DNA from: Streptomyces sp. TRM70350
GTDB taxonomy: Bacteria; Actinomycetota; Actinomycetes; Streptomycetales; Streptomycetaceae
Reading direction: 5' to 3'
Assembly: GCF_019219825.1 (NCBI RefSeq)
Contig: NZ_JAHUXH010000024.1
Location: forward strand, 49,723 to 113,722
Length of the DNA stretch: 64,000 nucleotides
Below the pieces are notes generated by a model. It searched no databases. It was not told the origin of the DNA and saw only the letters and a list, made by a program, of their open reading frames with translations. The first letter of the stretch is position 1. Each line of letters starts with the position of its first letter. Below, piece by piece: positions 40,445 through 48,726 of this stretch. The position numbers were made by a program, and so were the translations under genes.

Positions 40445-41626
40445 ATGACGTCTTCCATCATCCGCACGCTCGGGAAGCCGGGGAGGATGCGGTCCCTGGC
40501 CGTCCTGCTGTTCGCGGCCGGGATGCCGGCCCTGTCCGCCTGTGGTCCCGTCCACGCCGCCGCCTCTGCCGCACCACCGCCTCCACGGATCACCGTCACA
40601 CCCGCCGACGGGGCGAAAGACGTGAAACCCGCCGAGCCGATATCCGTGAGCGCCAAAGGGGCGATGCCCAGCTCCGTGACGCTCACGGGCCCGGACGGCA
40701 CCCCGCGGCCGGGCGCGCTGAAGGGCGGCACCTTCGTCCCCGCTCGGCTGCTCGCCACCGGCACCACGTACAGCGTCGCGGCGACCGTCGTCGACGCCCA
40801 GGGCCACCAGCACACCCGGACCAGTCACTTCACCACGCTCACACCGGACAAGGTCAACAAGATCACGCTGTTGCCGTCGAAGGACTCCGTCGTGGGAGTC
40901 GGACAACCCGTGTCGGTGCTGTTCGACGATCCGGTCACCGACAAGGCCGCCGTCGAGCGGCATGTGAAGGTCACCACCAGCAACAACACCCAGGGATCCT
41001 GGGGTTGGGTGAAGGATTCCAGCGGCCGGGACCGTATCGACTGGCGCCCTCACACGTACTGGAAGCCCGGCACGACCGTCACGCTCAAGGCCGACCTCAA
41101 CGGCGTCGACAGCGGTGACGGCCGATACCTGGTGCGGGACTACGCCACCTCCTTCACCATCGGCCGCAGCCAGCTGGCAAAGGTGGACCTCACCACCCAC
41201 AGGCTCACCTTCTACCGTGACGGCAAGCCCGTCAGGACGATCCCCGTCTCCGGCGGCGATCCCCAGCACCGGACCTGGAGTGGAACGATGCTGGTCATGG
41301 CCAAGGAGGGGACGGTCCGGATGAACTCCGAAACCGTGGGCCTGGGCAGCTCCTACAACCTGCTGGTCCACAACTCCCTGCGTCTGACCGGCTCAGGCAC
41401 CTATGCCCACCAGGCCGAGTGGGCCGCCGCCGCCATCGGCAGGACGAACGCCAGCCACGGCTGCATCGGGATGAACCCCGCAGATGCCGCCTGGCTCTAC
41501 CACCAGGCCCGGGTCGGCGACGTGTTCCAGGTCACCGGAGGCAAGGAGACAGTCGCCGTGGGCAATGGCTTCGGCGACTGGAACCTGGCGTGGCCGGCCT
41601 GGCAGCACCTGTCCGCCCTCGGTTGA
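40445..41626 (+). CDS. Lipoprotein L,D-transpeptidase (YkuD) with Ig-like domains
   Basis: A 393-residue lipoprotein that makes 3-3 cross-links in peptidoglycan. The lipobox LSAC places the acylated cysteine at residue 33. Two Ig-like domains follow (about 48-135 and 140-235), then the YkuD domain, whose active site is SHGCIGM (Cys about 340) with the upstream NLLVHNSLRLTGSG. ATG at 40445. The last 130 bp overlap the tail of the convergent MFS gene. Its lipid anchor would be processed by Lgt, Lsp and Lnt. Confidence 0.93.
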   Translation: MTSSIIRTLGKPGRMRSLAVLLFAAGMPALSACGPVHAAASAAPPPPRITVTPADGAKDVKPAEPISVSAKGAMPSSVTLTGPDGTPRPGALKGGTFVPARLLATGTTYSVAATVVDAQGHQHTRTSHFTTLTPDKVNKITLLPSKDSVVGVGQPVSVLFDDPVTDKAAVERHVKVTTSNNTQGSWGWVKDSSGRDRIDWRPHTYWKPGTTVTLKADLNGVDSGDGRYLVRDYATSFTIGRSQLAKVDLTTHRLTFYRDGKPVRTIPVSGGDPQHRTWSGTMLVMAKEGTVRMNSETVGLGSSYNLLVHNSLRLTGSGTYAHQAEWAAAAIGRTNASHGCIGMNPADAAWLYHQARVGDVFQVTGGKETVAVGNGFGDWNLAWPAWQHLSALG

Positions 41627-43002
41627 CCGGTGACGCGGGGATCGTCCACAGGGCAATCATGAGGAGCAAGCGTCGGACGGCGCCGACCGGATGGCCCTCC
41701 TACCCCTTCTGTCAGCTCAGCTTCGAGGGAGGTGAGCGACCGGTTCCTCGTCTCCGGGACGCAACCGCGCGTGAAGGCCAGGAACCCGAGACTCACGATG
41801 GAGAAGAAGAGGAACGCCGCGCCTACGCGTGCCGGATCCCCCGGTGTGCCGACTGCCAGCGGAAACAGCAGGGCTATCAGGAGGTTGGCGCTCCAGTTCA
41901 TGCTGGTCGCGGTCGCCGCCATCCGGTCCCTGATCCGCCGTGGCAGCACTTCGGCCACCAGCAGCCAGCCGATGGGCCCCACGGAAAATGCGTAACAGGC
42001 CATGAAGGCAAGCAGGGCCGCGACGGTGACCGGACCTGTGGACGCCCGGACGGACGCCCACAGGCTCCACCCGGCGACGGCCAAGGACACCGCGATGCCC
42101 GTCAGTCCGGCGCTGAGCACTGCCTTGCGGCGAAAGCGCCTGATCAGCCACATGCCCACCACCGTGGCAACCGTGTTGACGGCGCCGACGGTCAGCGAGG
42201 CCACCTCTGCGCTGCCCCGGCCGTGGAATCCGGCTATGCCGAAGACGAAGGTGGAGTAGTAGGTAACGGCTCCGACCCCCACGCATGCGCTCATCAGGGC
42301 CGCGCCGCAAGCCACGACGACCGGTCGCCGCAAGGAGGGATCCCGCAGACATCGCACGAGGCCTGCCGTCTCGGCCGGTGCTCTGCCCGGTGCGGTTGAG
42401 GTCTCGGTCCGCGGATGCCGCGCGCCCATCCAGGGCGGTACGACGACACGAACGACACCGGCTTGCAAGAGACCCGGCAGTCCGTTGACGGCGAGCATCA
42501 GCCGCCAATGTCCTCCCACCGCAAGGGCCGAGCCGATGGCGAAGGCCGCCAACACGGCAACGGTGACCGCCAGTTGGTAGCACGCGATCAGGGATCCTCG
42601 GCGGTCGGCGGGAGAGAACTCGGCGATCAGCACAGGGGCGACCGACGTGGTGACTCCCACGGCGAACCCGAGAATGAGCCGCCCCGCGACCAGGGTCTGG
42701 AGTGTCGGTGCCGCCGCGGCAACGGCGGCGCCGGCCGTGGCCAGCAGACCCGACCACACCAGGAGGCTTCGTCGGCCGTACCTGGCGGCGAGCCGCCCTG
42801 CCGTGACACAGCCCAGCAGCGCTCCCATCAGCAGGCTGCTGACCAGCGCTCCATGGGCCAGACCTGTCAGCGTGAACGTGTCGTTCAACGGCCGCAGAGC
42901 TTCGTTGACAGCAGCGATCGAATATCCGAACAAGCCGCCGGCCGTCAGACCGACGAGCAGGAGTGCGCCGCCCATCACACTCGTATTCCGATGTCGTGGC
43001 AT
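41497..43002 (-). CDS. MFS sugar-porter-type transporter
   Basis: A 501-residue twelve-helix permease. Sugar-porter signs are GRLAARYGRRSLL after helix 2, SVAPVLIAEFSPADRRGSLI, VGPIGWLLVAEVLPRRIRDR and PETRNRSLTSLEAE near the end. About 65 extra residues follow, Pro/Arg-rich and coded antisense to the end of the L,D-transpeptidase gene; a frameshift near the true stop is possible. ATG at 43002. As last gene of the cyclase operon it probably imports a precursor or exports the cyclitol product. Confidence 0.88.
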   Translation of the reverse strand: MPRHRNTSVMGGALLLVGLTAGGLFGYSIAAVNEALRPLNDTFTLTGLAHGALVSSLLMGALLGCVTAGRLAARYGRRSLLVWSGLLATAGAAVAAAAPTLQTLVAGRLILGFAVGVTTSVAPVLIAEFSPADRRGSLIACYQLAVTVAVLAAFAIGSALAVGGHWRLMLAVNGLPGLLQAGVVRVVVPPWMGARHPRTETSTAPGRAPAETAGLVRCLRDPSLRRPVVVACGAALMSACVGVGAVTYYSTFVFGIAGFHGRGSAEVASLTVGAVNTVATVVGMWLIRRFRRKAVLSAGLTGIAVSLAVAGWSLWASVRASTGPVTVAALLAFMACYAFSVGPIGWLLVAEVLPRRIRDRMAATATSMNWSANLLIALLFPLAVGTPGDPARVGAAFLFFSIVSLGFLAFTRGCVPETRNRSLTSLEAELTEGVGGPSGRRRPTLAPHDCPVDDPRVTGQPRADRCCQAGHARFQSPKPLPTATVSLPPVTWNTSPTRAWW

Positions 43003-43021
43003 ATACCGAATTCCCAAACTG

Positions 43022-44173
43022 CTAGACGGTCAGCGTTACCTTGACCGTGTCGTCGCCGGTCAGATCCTCCAGCGCGCGGTCGATCGCGGTGAATGGATGC
43101 GCGTGAGTGATCAGACGCTCGAACGGGATCTTGTCGTGCTGGGTGAGCAGCGCCATGCCCTCCGTATAGGAGCGGGGCGGATTGAAGCTCATACCGATGA
43201 GGCGGATATTGCGCTGGCAGACGTCCAGCGCCGGATCGATCGTGATGCCGTGGTCGCCCGGGACGATATTGCCCACTTCGATCACGGTTCCCAGACGGCG
43301 GACCATCCCGAGCGCCTCGCCCAGGGCGGCGGGTCGGCTGGCCGCGTCGATCACCAGATCCGCTCCGCGTCCCTGCGTCAGGTCGAGGACGGCCTTCCGG
43401 CGTGCCGCCGCGTCGCTTCCGGCAGTGTCCAGGACGACGTCCGCGCCGATGTCCCTGGCCGCCTGGACACGGCCCGGACGAGACCCGGAGACGACCACCG
43501 TGCCGACGCCCACCTGGCGCAGGACCAGCGCCGTCAGAAGTCCGACCGCGCCGGCTCCGAGGACCACGGCCGTGGCGTCGCTCGTGAGGGTCTCGTCCCA
43601 AGAGCCTGAGTTCGTCCTGGCCAGATCCACCGCACGCACGGCCACCCCGAGGGGATCCAGCAACGACGCCACCGCAGTGGGCACATGCTCGGGCACGCGC
43701 CACAGATAGGTTCCCGCCTGCACGGCGATGTGGCGGCCCAGCCCACCGGTGAGGGCGGGGCCGTCGCCGGACACGCCGGTGACGCCGCCTTCCAGTCCGA
43801 TGTCGTCCAGGGGGATTCCGTAGACGAAGGCTTCCGTGCAGGTCGCCGCGCCAGGGCCGAAGCGTCGGCACGCCCAGCAGGTGTGGCACGGCACCCAGGG
43901 AAACAGCGCCACGGTGTCCCCCTCGCGCAGAGGCCGGTCGTCGGCGTCCCGCCGGGGGTGTCCGGTGCCGAAGGAGACGACGCGTCCCACGATTTCGTGT
44001 CCCAGCACGGTCGGCCTCCGCGGCTCACGGGAGATCAGGTGCTGGTCGGTGCCGCAGATGCCGTTGGCCGTGACCTCCAGCAGCAGGCCGCCGGGCGGGG
44101 TTTGAGGCATCGGCAGTTCGAGCCGCTCGATGCGGTTCTTGCCGGTCCATGTGTAGGCGCTGGTGGTTTCCAT
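43022..44173 (-). CDS. Zinc-dependent alcohol dehydrogenase (MDR family)
   Basis: A 383-residue medium-chain dehydrogenase. Catalytic zinc ligands are seen in NGICGTDQHL and GHEIVGRV, and the structural-zinc cysteines in PCHTCWACRRFGPGAATC. The NAD-binding motif is VLGAGAVGLLTALVL. Closest types are sorbitol/threonine dehydrogenase-like enzymes acting on polyols. ATG at 44173 with GGAA 16 nt upstream is the likeliest start; the frame is open upstream. It belongs to the operon led by the cyclase and could oxidise a ring hydroxyl of the cyclitol. Confidence 0.88.
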   Translation of the reverse strand: METTSAYTWTGKNRIERLELPMPQTPPGGLLLEVTANGICGTDQHLISREPRRPTVLGHEIVGRVVSFGTGHPRRDADDRPLREGDTVALFPWVPCHTCWACRRFGPGAATCTEAFVYGIPLDDIGLEGGVTGVSGDGPALTGGLGRHIAVQAGTYLWRVPEHVPTAVASLLDPLGVAVRAVDLARTNSGSWDETLTSDATAVVLGAGAVGLLTALVLRQVGVGTVVVSGSRPGRVQAARDIGADVVLDTAGSDAAARRKAVLDLTQGRGADLVIDAASRPAALGEALGMVRRLGTVIEVGNIVPGDHGITIDPALDVCQRNIRLIGMSFNPPRSYTEGMALLTQHDKIPFERLITHAHPFTAIDRALEDLTGDDTVKVTLTV

Positions 44174-44247
44174 GACGCTGCTTTTGATTCCTTGCGTTGC
44201 TTGGGTGCGGGCGTGGCGTTGGCGCCACGGAGAGGTGACCGTGGAGG

Positions 44248-44766
44248 TCAGGTCTGCTCCGGCGGCCAGAGGACGGGGCACCCGCGGATGTTCCGGTACG
44301 GCTCGGAACCATCGTCTTTGACGATGGGCTGCGGTGCCGTGCTCACGTATTCGAGGCGCATGCCGTTCAGGTGCTTCTTGGACGTGAACCACAGCAGGAT
44401 GCTGTTGTCCGGTGCGAGAGCCATACCGTCGTCCTCTATCCCCAGGGCTGCGAGATCGGCGAGGCGGCCCTCGGGGTCTGGGTGATCGAGGAAGCCCAGA
44501 TGGTGAAAGCCCTCTCCTTGGGCAATCGAATGCGTTCCCGACCCATGGAATTCCATGAGTTCGATGAACGGCGGACCCTCCTTGGAGAAGGAGATCCGGG
44601 CATCGTGGTGATGCGGTTCAGGGTTGGACTTGTCGCAGTAACGGTCGGTCCGGTACCGGGCGATCTCACTGAATGTGTATCCCGTCGCCGCGGACCATTC
44701 GGAGATCGCTGCCTCCAGGTTGGGGACAAGCAGTGCGACGTGGTGGATCAGAGGTGCAGAGCTCAC
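44248..44766 (-). CDS. VOC-family protein, possible cyclitol epimerase
   Basis: A 172-residue glyoxalase/VOC-fold protein. The first beta-alpha-beta unit starts IHHVALLVPNLEAAISEW with a metal histidine. PHHHDARISF and PFIELMEFHGSG, then EGFHHLGFLDHPD, supply further ligands. In known C7-cyclitol pathways a VOC enzyme (ValD, CetB type) epimerises 2-epi-5-epi-valiolone; its position 11 nt downstream of the reductase in this operon fits that role. GTG at 44766 follows GAAGGAAC. Assignment as epimerase is inference from context. Confidence 0.8.
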   Translation of the reverse strand: MSSAPLIHHVALLVPNLEAAISEWSAATGYTFSEIARYRTDRYCDKSNPEPHHHDARISFSKEGPPFIELMEFHGSGTHSIAQGEGFHHLGFLDHPDPEGRLADLAALGIEDDGMALAPDNSILLWFTSKKHLNGMRLEYVSTAPQPIVKDDGSEPYRNIRGCPVLWPPEQT

Positions 44767-44777
44767 GGAATGTTCCT

Positions 44778-45614
44778 TCAGTATTCGTGGTGGATGTCCG
44801 GGTCCATGGGGACCTGCGTCCCGGCGAGTTGCGCGATCTGCGCATGCTCGGCACTGGAGAGCCGGAAGTCGAAGACGTCGATGTTCGTCGCCAGGCGCTG
44901 GGTGCGCACGGTCTTGGGCAGGGGCACCAGGTCCAAATCGAGGTGCCAGCGCAGCACTATCTGTCCGGGGGTCTTGCCGTGCCGTTCGGCAAGCTTCCTG
45001 AGGACTGGTTCGGCGAGGAGGGAGGCGCCATGGCTCAACGGGCCCCAGGACTGCACAACGATCCCCTTCTTGGCGGCGTATGTGCGCCCCTGGTCCTGGG
45101 TGACGCGCGGATTCAACTGGATCTGGTTGACGGCGGGCACGATCCCGGTCTCCGCCTCCAGCCGGTCCAGGTGGGCCGGCGTGAAGTTGGAGACGCCGAT
45201 GGCCCTCACCCGGCCGTCCGCGCGGAGCCTTGCCATGGCCCGCCAGGTGTCGACGTAGAGGTCCTGGCCCGGCAGCGGCCAGTGGATGAGGAGGAGGTCC
45301 AGATAGTCCAGCCGCATCCGGTCGAGGCCGGCCTCCAGGGCGCGCAGGGTCCGGTCGTATCCGTGATCGGCACCGCGCACCTTGGACACGACGAAGAAGT
45401 CCTCGCGCGGTGCGCAGCTGGACCGGACGCCCCGTCCCACCCCACGCTCGTTGCCGTAGCTGGCGGCCGTGTCGATGAGCCGGTAGCCGAGCCGCGCAGC
45501 TTGACGGATGACGTCCGCCACTTCCGCGTCGGCGATCTGATAGGTCCCAAGGCCGATCTTCGGCATCGCCGTGCCGGAGTTGAGGCGGACCAGGGGCGCG
45601 GTGGTGTCACTCAT
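44778..45614 (-). CDS. Aldo/keto reductase
   Basis: A 278-residue AKR with a TIM-barrel pattern. The tetrad is visible: Asp and Tyr in LIDTAASYGNE, Lys in VVSKVRG and His in LLLIHWPLPG. NADPH contacts follow in VPLPKTVRTQRLATNIDVFD. ATG at 45614 lies one base after the cyclase stop (45616), so the genes are tightly coupled. It may reduce a keto group of the cyclic product. Confidence 0.9.
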   Translation of the reverse strand: MSDTTAPLVRLNSGTAMPKIGLGTYQIADAEVADVIRQAARLGYRLIDTAASYGNERGVGRGVRSSCAPREDFFVVSKVRGADHGYDRTLRALEAGLDRMRLDYLDLLLIHWPLPGQDLYVDTWRAMARLRADGRVRAIGVSNFTPAHLDRLEAETGIVPAVNQIQLNPRVTQDQGRTYAAKKGIVVQSWGPLSHGASLLAEPVLRKLAERHGKTPGQIVLRWHLDLDLVPLPKTVRTQRLATNIDVFDFRLSSAEHAQIAQLAGTQVPMDPDIHHEY

Positions 45615-45615
45615 G

Positions 45616-46878
45616 TCAGGCCGCCAGGGGAGCGCTGGTTTCGGGGGCGCCATGACCCCGCCGGGTCTGCAGCCGATCCGGCACGCCGACCACAGCACCC
45701 CGCGGGCCTGCCTCCTGCTCACGCAGCAGATCGGCCATGACCTCTACGGCGCTGTCGATCTCGGCCTCGGTGAGATCGTCGACGAAGACGGTCTCGCCGA
45801 TGTCGGTCAGCAGCGTGAGGTACTGGTGGTTGTCCCGGTGCCGCATGGTGTCGGCGAGCGCCTGCTTCATGACGGTGGCGTCGGTGAACAGGGGATGCGA
45901 GGCGGCCAGCCCGATCCGGCGCGTGGTGTCGACGATGCGGGCGAGCTGTCGAGGGGCCAGCAGGCCCCGGTTCACGGCCAGCACCGCGCTGAAGACGCAG
46001 TCCATGGCGACGGCCTCGCCGTGATGGAGTTCGGGCAGTGCGCGCATTTCGACGATCGGCGAGAAGGTGTGCCCGTAGTCGACGATGCGCTTGAGATCGG
46101 TCTCCCAGAGGTTCTTCTGCAGTTCCTCCGCCATGCCCGAGATGGCACGGTGGATGACCTCCAGGCCCGGCTGCGGGTCGCCCGGCTCAGCCCCCGAATC
46201 CTGCAGCCGGTCGGTGACGAGACGCGGGCCGTATTCCTCAAGCAGCTGGAACAGGCGAGCATCCTTGATCAGCGCCATTTTCAGGGCCTCGCCGAGACCG
46301 CTGCGGATCTGCCGCTCGGGAAGCGTGGCGATCAGACCACGGTCGATCAGGGTCCGCGGCGGCGGGGCGAACGTGCCCAGACGATTGCGGCAGCCCTCGT
46401 AGTTCACGCCGTTCTTGGCGGAGACCGAGCCGTCGATCTGGCCGAGCAGCGTCGTGGGCACCCGCACGTAGGGAATGCCCCTGCGATAGAGGCTCGCCGC
46501 CATGCCCACGACGTCCTGCAGCACGCCTCCGCCGATGGCGATGGGCGGGGTCCCCACCCGGCTGGTGCCGACCTCGGTGAGCTTGCTGGCGACCTTCAGG
46601 AACGCTTCGACGGTCTTGTTCTCATCGCCGCCGGGCAGCGTCAGATACTCCACGTCGATGTCGTTCTGCGTGAAGTACTTCCGGATCCGGTCACCGAACA
46701 ACGCATCGACCGTCTCATCCATCACGACGAGCCGGGTGCCGCCACTTTCCTGACCGCAGGGAAGCATTCCCAGTTCGGGATTGCCCGGATCGAAGATCTC
46801 GGACGTCACCACGATCTCGTAGGTGACCTCCTTGGCCGCCCTCATCGTCCAACGCTGATGTGTCGCGTACATACTCAT
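45616..46878 (-). CDS. Sedoheptulose 7-phosphate cyclase-type enzyme (EEVS-like)
   Basis: A 420-residue member of the 3-dehydroquinate synthase superfamily that looks more like 2-epi-5-epi-valiolone synthases than DHQ synthases. NAD motif GGGVLQDVVG is at 116-125, followed by LYRRGIPYVRVPTTLLGQID, KNGVNYEGCRNRLGTFAPPP and LGEALKMALIKDARLFQLLE; NRLG and MALIKDA favour the C7 cyclases. Likely metal ligands are E197, H270 (DYGHTF) and H286 (LHHGEAV). ATG at 46878 has GGAAAG directly before it. It is first of a five-gene operon. Which of the cyclase products (2-epi-5-epi-valiolone, 2-epi-valiolone or desmethyl-4-deoxygadusol) it makes cannot be settled here. Confidence 0.8.
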   Translation of the reverse strand: MSMYATHQRWTMRAAKEVTYEIVVTSEIFDPGNPELGMLPCGQESGGTRLVVMDETVDALFGDRIRKYFTQNDIDVEYLTLPGGDENKTVEAFLKVASKLTEVGTSRVGTPPIAIGGGVLQDVVGMAASLYRRGIPYVRVPTTLLGQIDGSVSAKNGVNYEGCRNRLGTFAPPPRTLIDRGLIATLPERQIRSGLGEALKMALIKDARLFQLLEEYGPRLVTDRLQDSGAEPGDPQPGLEVIHRAISGMAEELQKNLWETDLKRIVDYGHTFSPIVEMRALPELHHGEAVAMDCVFSAVLAVNRGLLAPRQLARIVDTTRRIGLAASHPLFTDATVMKQALADTMRHRDNHQYLTLLTDIGETVFVDDLTEAEIDSAVEVMADLLREQEAGPRGAVVGVPDRLQTRRGHGAPETSAPLAA

Positions 46879-47241
46879 CTTTCCGTTTTGTTGCTTTTTG
46901 GACCTTTAGGCTCACGTTAAGGTGCGGCCGCGCCGCTCGGATCGGCCATCCGGTCGGCTGGACCGGACGAAATCAGTTCCCCCGATCGGCCGACGAGCCG
47001 CGCTCACTGGGGTCGGCATGCGCTTTCGCGTGCCAGGGCCGCGCACCACTCGCTCTGACGGCGATCGGCCGCCGCTCTGTGCGCCCCGCCACTGTCCGCC
47101 CTTCTCGTCCTTCCGTCCTGACCTCCACCGGCCCGTCGGCCGATCGGGGGAGGCACGGGACCGGCCGCCTGCGTCAGAGTCGAGCGGAAGCCGACCAGCA
47201 GCGACCGAGACGCACCTCAGCAGCCCGGGAGTAGACCCTCC
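46879..47241. promoter_or_regulatory. Divergent promoter region with GATCGGCC motifs
   Basis: This 363-bp gap has no gene. A perfect 17-bp inverted pair, CCCCCGATCGGCCGACG (46979-46995) and its complement (47134-47150), brackets 138 bp. The core GATCGGCC occurs four times: 46940, 46984, 47063 and, inverted, 47138. The cyclase side (46880-46920) is AT-rich. The sites may bind one regulator controlling both the cyclase operon and the oxidase gene. Confidence 0.55.
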
Positions 47242-48516
47242 ATGCCAGCGACCATGAAAAACTGGGCCGGGAACGTGACCTTCTCGGCACGCAGCGTGCG
47301 CCGCCCGGCATCAGTCGGCGAACTGCAGGACGCTGTTGCGGGCAGCGACCGTGTCCGAGCTCTGGGTACTGGTCACTCCTTCAACCGGATCGCCGATACC
47401 GACGGCACCCTGATCGCTCTGGACGCCTTGCCCACCTCGATCGAGGTGGACCGCGCCGCACGATGCGTGCGGGTCAGCGGGAGAACGACCTTCGCCGCAC
47501 TGTGCCCGACGCTGCACCGCCACGGGCTCGCCCTGCCGAACCTCGGCTCGCTGCCGCACATCTCCGTCGCCGGCGCCTGCGCCACGGGGACCCACGGCTC
47601 AGGGAACAGCAACGTGTCGATCGCCGCAGGTGTCCGGGAGGTCGAGTTCGTGGCGGCGGATGGCGCCCTGCGCACCCTTGACCGGAGGTCGCCCCTCTTC
47701 GACGGTGCTGTGCTCTCCCTCGGTGCCCTCGGAGTGGTGACGAACCTGACCCTTGATCTGGTCCCGGAGTTCACCGTCCAACAGGACGTGTGGGAAGGGC
47801 TGCCCTGGGACGCGCTCCTCACCCACGTCGACGAGGTGCTGGGCGCCGCATACAGCGTCAGTGTCTTCACCGACTGGGGCGATCAGTGCCAGGTGTGGAT
47901 CAAGCGCCGCGCCAACGACTCCGTCCCGGACCTGTCCGGTATCGGCGCACGCGCCGCGGACGGTCCCCGCCACCCTCTCGCCGGATTCCCTCCGGAGCAC
48001 TGCACTCCGCAGCTGGGCGCACCCGGTCCCTGGTATGAACGACTCCCGCACTTCCGTCGCGAGTTCACACCCAGTACGGGCGACGAACTGCAGTCGGAGT
48101 ACTTCGTGGACGCACACCACGCCGTCCCCGCACTCCAGGCAGTGCGGCGGCTCGGATCGCGGATCAAGCCGCTCCTGCACCTGTCCGAGCTCCGTACCAC
48201 CGCACCGGAGGCGAACTGGCTGAGCCCCAGCCATCGCCGCGCCTGCGTCGCGATCCACTTCACCTGGAAGCCGGACCAACCGGCCGTGACGCAGGCACTG
48301 CCACACCTTGAGAAGGCCCTCGCCCCCTTCGGGGCGCGTCCGCACTGGGGCAAGCTCTTCATGACAAGCCCGCGCCGACTCGCCGCCTCCTGTCCCAGGT
48401 GGGCGGACTTCCAGGCGCTCATGCACCACTTCGACCCGGCCGGTAAGTTCCGCAACGAGCTGATCGACCAGTACTTCGCCGCTGACGGCCCAGCGGTCGG
48501 CGACCGCTCCAGCTGA
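47242..48516 (+). CDS. Alditol oxidase (AldO-like, covalent FAD)
   Basis: A 424-residue VAO-family flavoenzyme that closely follows Streptomyces AldO, which oxidises terminal hydroxyls of xylitol and sorbitol with O2. WAGNVTFSARSVRRP opens it. The covalent FAD histidine is H45 in LGTGHSFN, and LPHISVAGACATGTHGSG is the second FAD block. The substrate domain includes FTDWGDQCQVWIKRR and PGPWYERLPHFRREFTPSTG. The C-terminal HWGKLF and FDPAGKFRN agree too. ATG at 47242 follows GGGAG. Divergent from the cyclase operon, it could oxidise a polyol precursor or the exocyclic CH2OH of the cyclitol. It might also be an independent catabolic gene. Confidence 0.9.
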   Translation: MPATMKNWAGNVTFSARSVRRPASVGELQDAVAGSDRVRALGTGHSFNRIADTDGTLIALDALPTSIEVDRAARCVRVSGRTTFAALCPTLHRHGLALPNLGSLPHISVAGACATGTHGSGNSNVSIAAGVREVEFVAADGALRTLDRRSPLFDGAVLSLGALGVVTNLTLDLVPEFTVQQDVWEGLPWDALLTHVDEVLGAAYSVSVFTDWGDQCQVWIKRRANDSVPDLSGIGARAADGPRHPLAGFPPEHCTPQLGAPGPWYERLPHFRREFTPSTGDELQSEYFVDAHHAVPALQAVRRLGSRIKPLLHLSELRTTAPEANWLSPSHRRACVAIHFTWKPDQPAVTQALPHLEKALAPFGARPHWGKLFMTSPRRLAASCPRWADFQALMHHFDPAGKFRNELIDQYFAADGPAVGDRSS

Positions 48517-48668
48517 CGGCAACTGCCGCCTGTGCACCCTGACGTGGCCACGAAGACGATCGCGGCCGACACTCCCGGTCACCTCATCCGGCACCAGCCG
48601 CTCATGGGGTTCGCCGGGACGGCCGGTGTCGAGCCAGGTCTGCGCGGCCGCGCATGGTGAATGCCGAC

Positions 48669-48700
48669 CGCCCCGAAGGACGGTCCGGTCCTCCGGGGCG
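48669..48700. terminator. Bidirectional terminator hairpin
   Basis: CGCCCCG-a-AGGAC (48669-48681) and GTCCT-c-CGGGGCG (48688-48700) form a 12-bp stem with one mismatch pair and a 6-nt loop, between the convergent oxidase and beta-propeller genes. Confidence 0.8.
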
Positions 48701-48726
48701 AGATAGCGGCGTCAGATCCCGCGGCT

